Of a DNA stretch of 12,155 nucleotides, positions 1-6,570 are shown piece by piece. Source of the DNA: Geobacter sp. (GTDB taxonomy: Bacteria; Desulfobacterota; Desulfuromonadia; Geobacterales; Pseudopelobacteraceae). Location of the stretch: NCBI GenBank assembly GCA_027346925.1, contig DAIERH010000054.1:1-12155 (forward strand), given 5' to 3'. Below the pieces are notes generated by a model. It was not told the origin of the DNA. It saw nothing but the letters and a program-made list of their open reading frames with translations, and did not search any database. Both the position numbers and the translations under genes were made by a program. The stretch's first letter is position 1; each line of letters begins with the position of its first letter.

Positions 1-89
1 AAAAACCAGCTGCTAACGTACGACAGAAACGCGGTCTGAGCCCCTTCGGCCGTGAGTGGCAAAGGTGCCCAATCAAAGAGGTCGTATAA
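1..89 (+). other. Possible 3' end of an upstream + strand gene, unidentified
   Basis: From the left edge one frame (codons from base 3) stays open for 29 codons up to a TAA at 87-89, and another (codons from base 1) runs 12 codons to a TGA at 37-39. Either could be the tail of a gene that starts outside the window. Neither tail resembles a family I recognise, and 29 open codons can occur by chance. The rest of the stretch to base 271 has no convincing gene; it holds only a possible promoter for the next gene. Confidence 0.2.
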
Positions 90-211
90 GGAAAAGCAAA
101 ATCCGAACCAAAAATATAACCGCATTACCCAACAGCGTTGACAGGCGAAGATTCCAAATATCAGGATTGCTTTTCATGTCATAAAACCGCTTGCGGATCA
201 GAGGTGCTTGA

Positions 212-227
212 TGGCATCATTTTCGCA
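212..227 (+). promoter_or_regulatory. Sigma-54-like promoter candidate before the DUF4124 gene
   Basis: The sequence TGGCATCATTTTCGCA matches the sigma-54 (RpoN) -24/-12 consensus at TGGCA in the -24 box and at the GC plus following A in the -12 box, with correct spacing between GG and GC. The mismatches are two bases after TGGCA and one T in the TTGC box. Transcription would begin near base 238, leaving about 34 bases before the ATG at 272. No enhancer-binding-protein site was identified, so this is a motif match only. Confidence 0.3.
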
Positions 228-271
228 CCGCGACTTACCGCACTATTCTTGTTTTCTAAAGTGGGTTATCG

Positions 272-616
272 ATGACGAAGAGCGTACTGCTGGCATTGGT
301 GTTTGTTGCGTCACCCGCCTTTGGGCTGATCTATTCCTGGACCGACTCGCAGGGGGTCGCGCACTACACCAACAAGGAGTACGAGATCCCCCCACGGTAT
401 CGGGCCAGGGCAAAGGCCCTCTACCCGGAGCAGGCGGATTCCGCTCCCGCCCAGCAGACAAAACCCGAAGGTTCGCCGGCGCCCCCCCAGGCAAGGCCGG
501 AAGAGCCGCAACGCCCCGCGCAGACCGAGGCTATCCGCAACCAGAACAAAATCGAGGCAGAACCTGTTCGGGTACGAAAAAGACACCGCAGGGCGTCAAG
601 TCCGGGCGATGAGTAA
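272..616 (+). CDS. DUF4124 domain-containing secreted protein
   Basis: A 114-residue protein with a short hydrophobic N-terminus (residues 4-18, ending near ASPAFG) that reads as a Sec signal peptide. It is followed directly by the DUF4124 hallmark at residues 21-34: Tyr-x-Trp-x-Asp, then Gly and His-Tyr-Thr-Asn (YSWTDSQGVAHYTN). DUF4124 is a short beta-rich domain common in proteobacterial envelope proteins; its biochemical role is not known. The rest, residues 52-114, is rich in Pro, Gln, Glu and Arg and is probably disordered, with a basic patch (RVRKRHRR) near the end. The ATG at 272 is chosen because it puts the signal peptide at the terminus; the ribosome site (AGTGGG) is weak. It is convergent with the Smr gene, so it is transcribed separately from the rest of the window. 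Confidence 0.8.
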   Translation: MTKSVLLALVFVASPAFGLIYSWTDSQGVAHYTNKEYEIPPRYRARAKALYPEQADSAPAQQTKPEGSPAPPQARPEEPQRPAQTEAIRNQNKIEAEPVRVRKRHRRASSPGDE

Positions 617-746
617 AATTGGTAGAAGCTTACCTCACATCCGATCGGTTGCAAGCCACATACGGTTTGAAAGTATTGAGAAGAGCCTCTCGCCATTTTT
701 GAACTCCGTGTTTCAGTGCCCAGCCGCCGGACTGCCGTTATGAGAA

Positions 747-775
747 AAGCCCCGGTGGAAAATCCACCGGGGCTT
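747..775 (-). terminator. Intrinsic terminator at the end of the central - strand operon
   Basis: A perfect 13-bp inverted repeat (747-759 with 763-775, stem AAGCCCCGGTGGA) closes on a three-base A loop. Read on the - strand the stem ends in CTT and continues TTCTC, giving a short U-tract, so it is oriented to stop transcription of the Smr-ending operon about 50 bases after that gene's stop. On the + strand no U-tract follows, so stopping of DUF4124 transcription there is less certain. Confidence 0.85.
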
Positions 776-827
776 ATCAACCTACCGCCGCCGCGGGCGA
801 CAACGCCCGCCAACACCCGCGGGATCA

Positions 828-1526
828 TCACTCCCGCAAGAACACCACAAACGCACCACTGCCCCCCATCTCCCGCGGGGCCGGGGCGAATTCCAGGACA
901 AATTCCCTGCCGCTGTCACGCAGCCAGGCTGCGACCGCCTGCTGCAGAACAGGCTCGCCCGGCGAGTTGATCCCCTTTCCGGTGATGACAAGCACCGCCT
1001 TTTCCCCGTGAACGCGGGCGTTGCGCAGAAAGCGGGGGATGGCCTCAAGCGCTTCGCCGCGGGTCAGGCCGTGCAGGTCGAGCTGGCGGTCCACGCGGAT
1101 GATCCCCTTCTTCAACTGGCGCAGGCGGTTGGCGCCGAGCGGTTTGAGTTCTTCGTCTTCGGGAAATTTGTTGGCAAAGGTCACATCCAGCCGCAACTGG
1201 CCGATGGCGCGGCTGAAGGCCTCCTCCTCGGCCGGGTCGATCTCTCCGCGCCGGGAAGGAGGGGGGGACGGGTGCCCCGGCTTATGTGGCCGTGGCCCGG
1301 GCCGGGCCGCCTGCGGTGCGGCATCCAGACGCCTGACGCCATCCATGGCCTGCCGAAACAGGTCGCTGTCCGTATCGGCCTCCACGACCGGCGGCGTGGC
1401 CGGTCGTGGAGGTTCCGGCTTTCGCGGGGGTGATGAAGGGACAGCCGCCCCTTTCAGGGCACTGAACGGGGTGCTCTTGAATGACGGCTGTTTGGGGGGT
1501 GTCGGTTGGTGTCTTTTCTTTCCCAT
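828..1526 (-). CDS. Smr/MutS2-type domain protein
   Basis: A 232-residue protein with a Smr domain at its C-terminus (about residues 147-231). Visible hallmarks are the LDLHG motif at 149-153 followed by Thr-x-x-Glu-Ala, the TGKG loop at 182-185 and the closing GGSGAFVVFL segment at 221-230. Smr domains occur alone or at the end of MutS2 and act as structure-specific or ribosome-associated nucleases; here there is no MutS2 ATPase part. The first 95 residues are low-complexity, Pro/Arg/Lys-rich (probably disordered), and residues 96-146 fit the linker common in stand-alone Smr proteins. The ATG at 1526 has AGGAAG eight bases upstream, and this ribosome site overlaps the stop region of the DUF401 gene (six bases between the genes), so the two are probably co-translated. 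It is the last gene before the 747-775 terminator. Confidence 0.88.
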   Translation of the reverse strand: MGKKRHQPTPPKQPSFKSTPFSALKGAAVPSSPPRKPEPPRPATPPVVEADTDSDLFRQAMDGVRRLDAAPQAARPGPRPHKPGHPSPPPSRRGEIDPAEEEAFSRAIGQLRLDVTFANKFPEDEELKPLGANRLRQLKKGIIRVDRQLDLHGLTRGEALEAIPRFLRNARVHGEKAVLVITGKGINSPGEPVLQQAVAAWLRDSGREFVLEFAPAPREMGGSGAFVVFLRE

Positions 1527-1532
1527 GGCTTC

Positions 1533-2738
1533 CTAATAGGAGTAGAGCGGGATGATCGCCGCCGACAGAACAAAAGCGGATGGAATGAACAGGCGGTGAT
1601 AAACCCTGGCAATGTCGGCCTGGAAATATTCGCAGGTAAGGACATAACAAAGGTGAACCGGAGAGAGCATCACCCCGGCGAAACCGGCGGCAAAGGCCAG
1701 CGCCACGAGGCCGGGCGAAGGAGTGGCGCCCCCCATCAACGGCAACAGCAAGGGGAAGGTAATCCCCACGTAGCCCACGGTAAGCCCGGTCATGACGCCC
1801 GCGATAAAGGGGATCAGCAGCAGCACGAGATACACCGGCAGCCCGGACGAGGCAAAAAACGTGGAAATACCGCCCAATGCGCCCGTGACCCGCAGCACCT
1901 CCTGAAAGATCATGATACCGATTACCAGGAAAAGCGCCTTGGCGGAGACGCTCTCCATCAGGTTCCTGATGATCATTCCCGGCGTGTAGCGGTGCACGAG
2001 ATAGAGTACCACCACCGCCCCGCTCAGGGAAAGGGCCGGGTTGACCCGGAACAGGACCACCAGCAACAGCGCCAGCAGGATCGGCGAGGCCATGACGAGA
2101 AAGGTCAACATCTCCCTCCCCCTCCCCCTGACCGCTGCTGTCCGCTGCCGCCCGATGCCGCGCAAGCAGAAGGGGATACCCCAGACGACTACCGAAAGCG
2201 CAAAGGGCAGATTGGCGATGAACAACCGTTGGGTCGGGAGCCCGGTAATACCGGCCGCCAGTATGATGCCGGGGTAGAGTGGCGAAATATATTCCCAGAT
2301 ATGGCGGTACCAGTAATTGATCAGGGCCTTCTGCTCGGCCGCGACCGGTATGCCGCCGGCGGCCTCGTTGACCATGGGGGCGGAAAAAACGGCGCCCCCG
2401 GGGGAGGGGAGCATACCGATCATGGCGGGCATGGCGGCCATAACCAGGCGCCGGTCGGGCAACGCGGCAGAAAGGGAGCAAACCATCCGCTTGAGCATGC
2501 CGGTGGTGCGCAGAACGTTCTCCATCACCATGGTCAGCATCAGGGTCAGGGTCATTTCCAGGGATTTGGGAGAAAATACCGCAATGGTGGTGGCTGTGAT
2601 GAAGTCACGGGGCGGGGTGAAATAGATGATCCCCAAGAGCAGCGCGCCGAGGGGCATGACCGCCGCCATCGACACCTTGCGGCGCAGCAGGATTACGATG
2701 ACGATCAGGACCGTGACGGTTTTGAAGAGGTCTGCCAT
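1533..2738 (-). CDS. DUF401 family integral membrane protein, putative transporter
   Basis: A 401-residue, strongly hydrophobic protein with about ten predicted membrane segments spread along its length. The segment MLPSPGGAVFSAP (about residues 109-121) between helices, and the second half with a repeated Gly-rich GLTVGYVGITFPLL segment, fit DUF401 (PF04165), a family in the wider ion-transporter group of anaerobic bacteria and archaea. The substrate is unknown. The ATG at 2738 lies six bases after the stop of the receiver-domain gene; there is no good ribosome site in front of it, which suggests translation coupled to that gene. It is six bases ahead of the Smr gene. The family call is from overall sequence appearance, not from a search. 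A transporter role is an inference. Confidence 0.75.
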   Translation of the reverse strand: MADLFKTVTVLIVIVILLRRKVSMAAVMPLGALLLGIIYFTPPRDFITATTIAVFSPKSLEMTLTLMLTMVMENVLRTTGMLKRMVCSLSAALPDRRLVMAAMPAMIGMLPSPGGAVFSAPMVNEAAGGIPVAAEQKALINYWYRHIWEYISPLYPGIILAAGITGLPTQRLFIANLPFALSVVVWGIPFCLRGIGRQRTAAVRGRGREMLTFLVMASPILLALLLVVLFRVNPALSLSGAVVVLYLVHRYTPGMIIRNLMESVSAKALFLVIGIMIFQEVLRVTGALGGISTFFASSGLPVYLVLLLIPFIAGVMTGLTVGYVGITFPLLLPLMGGATPSPGLVALAFAAGFAGVMLSPVHLCYVLTCEYFQADIARVYHRLFIPSAFVLSAAIIPLYSY

Positions 2739-2744
2739 TGGGGG

Positions 2745-3131
2745 TTACGCACCGCTGGCTTTTTTTTGCAGGGAACTGAAGATCATGTCGAGTACCGCCT
2801 TCTGGCGCGCCTCGAACTTGTTGAGTACCGCCAGGCAGGTCCCCATGGGGCAGAGCTTGTGGAGAAAATCGGCCTCCCGGCCCGAAAGGATGACGATCCG
2901 ATTCTTGTTGATCCCGGTCTGGATGGCGAAATCCAACAGCTTGAGCCCATCCATGGTCGGCATCTCCAGATCGATCAGCATCAGGTCGTACGTGCCGGTT
3001 TTGATGTTCTGCAAGGCGATGATGGGATTATTGCAAATATCCACCTGCAAAAGGGGGTAGGTATCCCGGATATAGCCGGCCAGAAAGTCGGTGAAGGCCC
3101 GGTCGTCATCGATTAGCAGTATTCTGCCCAT
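2745..3131 (-). CDS. Stand-alone receiver-domain response regulator
   Basis: A 128-residue protein that is a single CheY-like receiver domain and nothing else. It has the acidic pocket Asp8-Asp9-Asp10, the phospho-acceptor Asp54 in LIDLEMP, Ser83 in the ILSG strand (the Thr/Ser switch position) and Lys105 in LNKFE, so all residues needed for phosphorylation are present. It has no DNA-binding or enzymatic output domain, so it should work through protein contacts or in a phosphorelay. No histidine kinase is in the window. It sits between the binding-protein gene (49 bases upstream) and the DUF401 gene (6 bases downstream). The ATG at 3131 has no visible ribosome site and lies in a possible RNA hairpin; a stop codon lies in frame four codons upstream, so no longer form is possible without an ATG further in. 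Confidence 0.88.
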   Translation of the reverse strand: MGRILLIDDDRAFTDFLAGYIRDTYPLLQVDICNNPIIALQNIKTGTYDLMLIDLEMPTMDGLKLLDFAIQTGINKNRIVILSGREADFLHKLCPMGTCLAVLNKFEARQKAVLDMIFSSLQKKASGA

Positions 3132-3180
3132 AGGCTGTGACTATAACCGATTTCAGCGGTGCCATGAAACAAAAAAACGC

Positions 3181-4155
3181 CTACCTCACGATCCGGGTTG
3201 CGTCGCCGGCGACCGACTTCGGTATGCTGATCCCCAGTTCGCGGGCGGCACGCACATTGATAACCAGGTCGATCTGTCGGGGGGTGAGCAACGAGAGGTG
3301 TTCGGCACGGGCACCTTCCAGGATGCGCGTGGCAATCTCGGCGGCCAGGTGTCCCTGTTCCCGGGGGTTGATCTCCAGGGAAGCAAGCGCGCCCCTTTCG
3401 GCAGCCCTGGGCATGGTGGACGCCACCGGGATCCCGCGGGACTTGGCGCGGGCGATGATCCGGTCGAACTGCCGGTAGACGATGGCACTTTCCGTGGCTA
3501 TGATAACATCCGACTTGTCCAGCAGCGAGGCAAGGGCACTGTCAAAGGAGGTTGCCGAGGTTGCGTTCCCTTCGATCACGCTCATGCCGAGAGGAACGGC
3601 GCATTTCCTGATATCCTCCAACTGGCGCTGGGGACCGATCTCGTGGGCATTGAGGAGCACGCCGATGCGGCGGTAAGACCCAATATCCCGAAGCGTCTTG
3701 AGCAGCATTATCATCGGTACCCGCGAGCTGACCCCGCAGGTGCCGCTCGGAGGACTTTCGGCGGCGTACGTATCGACCGACACTATCGGCGTCCCCCCGG
3801 CCTCCTTCATCGCCACCTGGGCTGCCTGAGCGCCGTAGGCCACGATCAGGTTGGGGCGGCAGGCGTTGATCTTGCGCATGGTGCCGGACCAGGAGTGGGA
3901 ATCAGGGCCGGGTAAATGGAGGGATATCTCGGTATTGCCCTTTGTATAGCCACGGGCAGCCAAAGAGTTGACAAAGGCTCGATGCGCCTCGCGATAACGC
4001 GGTTGGTCGTTGCTCATCACTGCTGCGATGACTTTGATGTCCCCGGCGTGACAGGGGGACAGGCACAGGGCCCAAAAAACCGCCGACGCGGTCATGACAC
4101 GGAGGAGAGCCGGGAAAGCTTTCGGAAGCATACTGGATCTGGCGCTGCCTTTCAC
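3181..4155 (-). CDS. ABC transporter substrate-binding protein (ABC_sub_bind family)
   Basis: About 324 residues with an N-terminal signal peptide: a basic start, a hydrophobic stretch (ASAVFWALCLSP) and a cleavage site near CHAG, followed by a mature periplasmic domain. The body begins IKVIAAVMSNDQPRY and continues with alternating strands and helices (IVAYGAQAA, IGVLLNAHEIG, DVIIATESAIV, IPVASTM), the two-lobe pattern of ABC_sub_bind proteins (PF04392), relatives of which bind amino acids or other small solutes. I prefer the GTG at 4155 because AAGGAG lies eight bases before it; a GTG two codons upstream (4161) has the same AAGGAG only two bases away, and an ATG at 4131 would have no ribosome site but still leave a signal peptide. 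The Cys of CHAG could also suggest a lipoprotein, but the context (SPCHAG) is not a good lipobox. It follows the ATPase gene by 35 bases. Ligand unknown. Confidence 0.82.
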   Translation of the reverse strand: MKGSARSSMLPKAFPALLRVMTASAVFWALCLSPCHAGDIKVIAAVMSNDQPRYREAHRAFVNSLAARGYTKGNTEISLHLPGPDSHSWSGTMRKINACRPNLIVAYGAQAAQVAMKEAGGTPIVSVDTYAAESPPSGTCGVSSRVPMIMLLKTLRDIGSYRRIGVLLNAHEIGPQRQLEDIRKCAVPLGMSVIEGNATSATSFDSALASLLDKSDVIIATESAIVYRQFDRIIARAKSRGIPVASTMPRAAERGALASLEINPREQGHLAAEIATRILEGARAEHLSLLTPRQIDLVINVRAARELGISIPKSVAGDATRIVR

Positions 4156-4190
4156 TCCCACCGCTCCTTACCCCCGCTCTACATGAAGCG

Positions 4191-4991
4191 TCAACCGCCG
4201 TGGATGCCCTTGGTGGTTGTACGGATAAAACGCTGTACGATCTGGTTCGCGCTCTCCCTGATCTCCGCCGGTGTTCCTATCTCGACGATTTCCCCCTGGT
4301 GCATCATGGCCATGCGGTCCGAGAGGTACAGGGCAAAGTTCAGGTCATGGGTGACGATAATCGTGGTGTTGCCGGTCTTTGCCCGCAGGGAAACGATGGT
4401 CTCGGCCAGTTCATCGGTGGTAATCGGGTCCAGTTCCGCTGTTGGCTCGTCGTAAAGGACCAGGTCCGGTTCCATCGCCAGGGAACGGGCAATGGCCACA
4501 CGCTTTCTCATGCCGCCGGACAACTCGGATGTTCGGAGTTCTTCCTTACCCTCCAATCCCACGATGGCCAGCTTTTCGGCGATGATCCCGCGTATGCGCT
4601 GTTCGGGGCAGACATGGTGCTCACGCAGCCAGAGCCCCACGTTCTCGCCGACGGTCAGGGAGTTGAACAGGGCCGATGACTGGAACACCATACTGCTGCG
4701 GTACGACCTGGGCAATGGGGCGCCTTCGACAAAAAGCGGTTCGCCATCGATATAGATCTGACCGCTGTCGGGTGTCTCCAGACGTATGATGTGCCGCAGC
4801 AGGATACTCTTGCCGGTGCCCGAGGGACCGATGATGGAAAAGGTTTCTCCGGCCCGGATATCCAGGGTGATGTCCTTGAGGACATGGTGATCCCCAAATG
4901 ACTTGTTGAGCTTTTCGATATGAACGGAAACGCCCTTGACCGGGCCACCGGTATTGTTCCCCAATGCAGTATCCATGCCGTTTGCTTTCAA
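4191..4991 (-). CDS. ABC transporter ATP-binding protein, MlaF/Ttg2A-like
   Basis: A 266-residue nucleotide-binding subunit with every standard motif: Walker A GPSGTGKS (55-62), Q-loop Gln104 in MVFQSSALF, signature LSGGM (157-161), Walker B LVLYDEP (177-183) and H-loop His215 in VTHDL. The VFQSSALF Q-loop, the LSGGMRKRVAIARS signature and the C-terminal ending with QRFIR resemble MlaF, the ATPase of the MlaFEDB phospholipid exporter complex. The D-loop reads AELDP where these proteins usually have a Gly (GLDP). The first codon is TTG at 4991 and overlaps the TGA of the 148-residue membrane protein by four bases (TTGA); an ATG at 4976 (five codons in) is the alternative, and neither has a strong ribosome site. 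It is followed by a binding-protein gene, but no MlaE permease or MlaD is near, so its partner is unclear. Confidence 0.9.
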   Translation of the reverse strand: MKANGMDTALGNNTGGPVKGVSVHIEKLNKSFGDHHVLKDITLDIRAGETFSIIGPSGTGKSILLRHIIRLETPDSGQIYIDGEPLFVEGAPLPRSYRSSMVFQSSALFNSLTVGENVGLWLREHHVCPEQRIRGIIAEKLAIVGLEGKEELRTSELSGGMRKRVAIARSLAMEPDLVLYDEPTAELDPITTDELAETIVSLRAKTGNTTIIVTHDLNFALYLSDRMAMMHQGEIVEIGTPAEIRESANQIVQRFIRTTTKGIHGG

Positions 4992-5434
4992 AACAGATAC
5001 TTCGATCTGTTGGTGAAATACTCCCGATGACGGTAAATAAAGGCTGTCAGCAGGATGATGGCCACTATGACCGAGATGTTGTTGACCGCCATTCCCCTGG
5101 AATCGACCGGCTGCCCCAGCACTTTTTCAAGCTCCGCCTCGGTGATATACCGTAAATTGACGAAAGAATTCATCACTTCAAAGGTGTTATAACCGATCAA
5201 CAGGTACCAGGTAAGTCTCTGCCGTTTCATCAATCCCAGGAAAAGATACAGGCAGATCATGCTGTCGATGAACACCAGAGCCTCGGCTGCCCTCCCCTGG
5301 TGGATGGTCCCCAGGAAAGGGAACGGGTGCCCGAAGGTTGACATGGTCAACATGAAGAAAAACAGGTACAAGCCTCCCAGGAGGACCATTCCCAGCGGCC
5401 GGCGCTGGTCGTTTTCGTGCTCTATCTCTTCCAT
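4988..5434 (-). CDS. Unclassified four-span membrane protein
   Basis: A 148-residue protein I do not recognise. Four hydrophobic segments are visible, at about residues 13-32, 49-68, 74-92 and 116-134. The N-terminal ten residues are acidic (EEIEHEND), the loop at 97-115 is charged (EAELEKVLGQ), and the C-terminal tail is basic and aromatic (YRHREYF...RSKYLF). It lacks the size (about 260 residues) and pattern of an MlaE permease. The ATG at 5434 has GAGG about five bases upstream. Its stop overlaps the start of the ATPase gene, so the two are probably translated together and may be made in fixed ratio; whether it is the membrane partner of the ATPase is inference. A distant match to DUF2569-like or other small helical families cannot be excluded. 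Confidence 0.75.
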   Translation of the reverse strand: MEEIEHENDQRRPLGMVLLGGLYLFFFMLTMSTFGHPFPFLGTIHQGRAAEALVFIDSMICLYLFLGLMKRQRLTWYLLIGYNTFEVMNSFVNLRYITEAELEKVLGQPVDSRGMAVNNISVIVAIILLTAFIYRHREYFTNRSKYLF

Positions 5435-5477
5435 GGCGACCTCGAATCAAACGTGATGACAGCGTCTGTACGTTCCT

Positions 5478-5579
5478 TCATCCCTTTTTCTTCCGCATGT
5501 CGCTGATGGCGACACAGACGAAGATGACGATCAGGATAAACCCGATGAACAGCCAATCTGCGGTGCTGAATCCGAACAT
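5478..5579 (-). CDS. Small single-span membrane protein, 33 residues
   Basis: A 33-codon frame, ATG at 5579 to TGA at 5478, preceded by TTGGAGGAACT, a strong ribosome site with GGAGG at normal distance. The product starts MFGFSTADWL, has one hydrophobic helix from about residue 9 to 25 (FIGFILIVIFVCVAIS) and ends in a basic tail (DMRKKKG), a charge pattern that predicts the N-terminus outside and the tail in the cytoplasm. It lies 23 bases after the TPR gene and 43 bases before the 148-residue membrane protein, on the same strand. Such small proteins usually regulate or stabilise larger membrane complexes; which one, if any, is unknown. It is below the usual annotation cut-off and easily missed. 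Confidence 0.7.
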   Translation of the reverse strand: MFGFSTADWLFIGFILIVIFVCVAISDMRKKKG

Positions 5580-5602
5580 AGTTCCTCCAACGGCGTTTTT
5601 GT

Positions 5603-6502
5603 CTAACTCTTCTTGAACGCTCCGGCGGCTTCCTGTGCCATCCCCATCTCCTGGTAGCAGGTTCCCAACAGGTAATAGACCTCATTCACCGGAAACTGTT
5701 CGCTGAAGACCGGATCGGCGAGCACATCCTCGATAATGGCGGCCGCCTCATCGCTGTGCCCGGCGTGATGCTCCTCAACCGCCACCGACAAGGCGGTCAG
5801 GTAGTCCAGTGGAGCAACCCGGGGCAGCCTGCCGGACAGGATGGCGGCGATACGGCCCTCGACCCGTGCCCGTTCGCCCCCCTCCAGCAGCGGCAAAGCG
5901 GCGGCCCACGCCTCGGAAGCCTGATCGTAGCGCCCCAACACATAAAGCGCCTCGCCGTATTCGTAGGCGCAATGACGGTCGGCCGGGTCCAATTCCAACG
6001 CCCGTTTCAGGAATCTTTCGGCCTCGTACCAACTCGACACGGCCTGATGCAGGGTCGAAAGCCGGGAACCCCTCTCGATGAAGGTTCGCGCGATCTCCCG
6101 GCACAGCCCGGCATTGGCCGGTTCCAGCAGGGCCATGATCTTGAGGAAATTGATCTTGCGGTCCAGGTAGGGGGTATCCACCTCCCGGGCGTCCAGCATG
6201 ATGATCTGCCCCCCCAGTTCGGAGACGATATGGGGATAGGCCTCCTTCAGTATTACGGCGTACTCGGCGGCACAGGCGCACTCCGGGTTGAGACGCAGGG
6301 CCTGGTAGATACCTCGACCCACCATATCGTAGTCCGCTGTCCCGCTCTCCTCGGCAACCGGGAAATCCTCTTCCAGGAGCGGAACGGGAGGTTTTCCCTC
6401 CCAGGGGATTTGGACCCGGCCGTCGCGGCCGGTCAGCACATAGCCGGCAGGCGGCGTGAAATAGCGGATGCCGTCCAGCGGCGTCGGTGGTTGCTGCGTC
6501 AT
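5603..6502 (-). CDS. TPR repeat protein
   Basis: A 299-residue soluble protein with no signal peptide or membrane segment. Helical repeat (TPR-like) segments are visible at about 155-205 (AERFLKRALELDPADRHCAY, then LGRYDQASEAWAAAL, with the Leu-Asp-Pro signature) and at about 230-299 (EAAAIIEDVLADP, YYLLGTCYQEMGMAQEAA). Residues 1-60 are Pro-rich and include FTPPAGYVLTGRDGRVQIPW, a possible start-of-domain strand region; residues 61-150 are mostly helical, of unclear class. TPR proteins act as scaffolds for protein complexes; the partner is not known. The ATG at 6502 has GAGGAA six bases upstream. It is the first gene of the central operon, downstream of a weak promoter, and it precedes the 33-residue membrane protein by 23 bases. 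Confidence 0.8.
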   Translation of the reverse strand: MTQQPPTPLDGIRYFTPPAGYVLTGRDGRVQIPWEGKPPVPLLEEDFPVAEESGTADYDMVGRGIYQALRLNPECACAAEYAVILKEAYPHIVSELGGQIIMLDAREVDTPYLDRKINFLKIMALLEPANAGLCREIARTFIERGSRLSTLHQAVSSWYEAERFLKRALELDPADRHCAYEYGEALYVLGRYDQASEAWAAALPLLEGGERARVEGRIAAILSGRLPRVAPLDYLTALSVAVEEHHAGHSDEAAAIIEDVLADPVFSEQFPVNEVYYLLGTCYQEMGMAQEAAGAFKKS

Positions 6503-6532
6503 CGTAATTCCTCGTTATAAAGTAATCTTGAG

Positions 6533-6560
6533 CTTATAAGTCACTCTAAGCAAAGTACAA
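6533..6560 (-). promoter_or_regulatory. Weak sigma-70-like promoter candidate for the central operon
   Basis: On the - strand TTGTAC (6555-6560) and TATAAG (6533-6538) are separated by 16 bases, placing transcription start near 6526 and the ATG of the TPR gene about 24 bases further. The -35 box matches only at TTG, the -10 box at five of six bases. It lies in the 68-base gap between the metallopeptidase stop and the TPR start, where no terminator hairpin is visible, so read-through from the restriction locus is also possible. Confidence 0.3.
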
Positions 6561-6570
6561 CTCATACGCC

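Noticed and set aside
1..120. Possible cyclic-dinucleotide (GEMM) riboswitch
   Set aside because: The region has small GC hairpins, but the conserved GCAAAGCC-type core and the expected two-helix layout are missing.
138..164. TTGACA at 138-143 as a sigma-70 promoter for DUF4124
   Set aside because: The -35 box is perfect, but no good -10 lies 16-18 bases downstream (best is TATCAG at 15 bases).
1282..2481. - strand open frame of 399 codons overlapping DUF401 and Smr in another frame
   Set aside because: The product is Arg/Gly/Pro-rich with no membrane pattern or domain, while the overlapping frames have clear families; it is a frame-shifted shadow.
1506..3116. Large + strand open frame of 536 codons
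   Set aside because: It lies opposite the DUF401 and receiver genes. Its product is rich in His, Gln, Arg, Asp and Gly with no domain, as expected when GC-rich codons are read on the other strand.
3168..3180. T-run (on - strand) after the binding-protein stop as a terminator
   Set aside because: The T-run is clear, but no stable GC stem precedes it, and the receiver gene follows closely on the same strand.
3091..3915. + strand open frame of 274 codons
   Set aside because: It is opposite the binding-protein gene, with Gly/Arg-rich, domain-free sequence.
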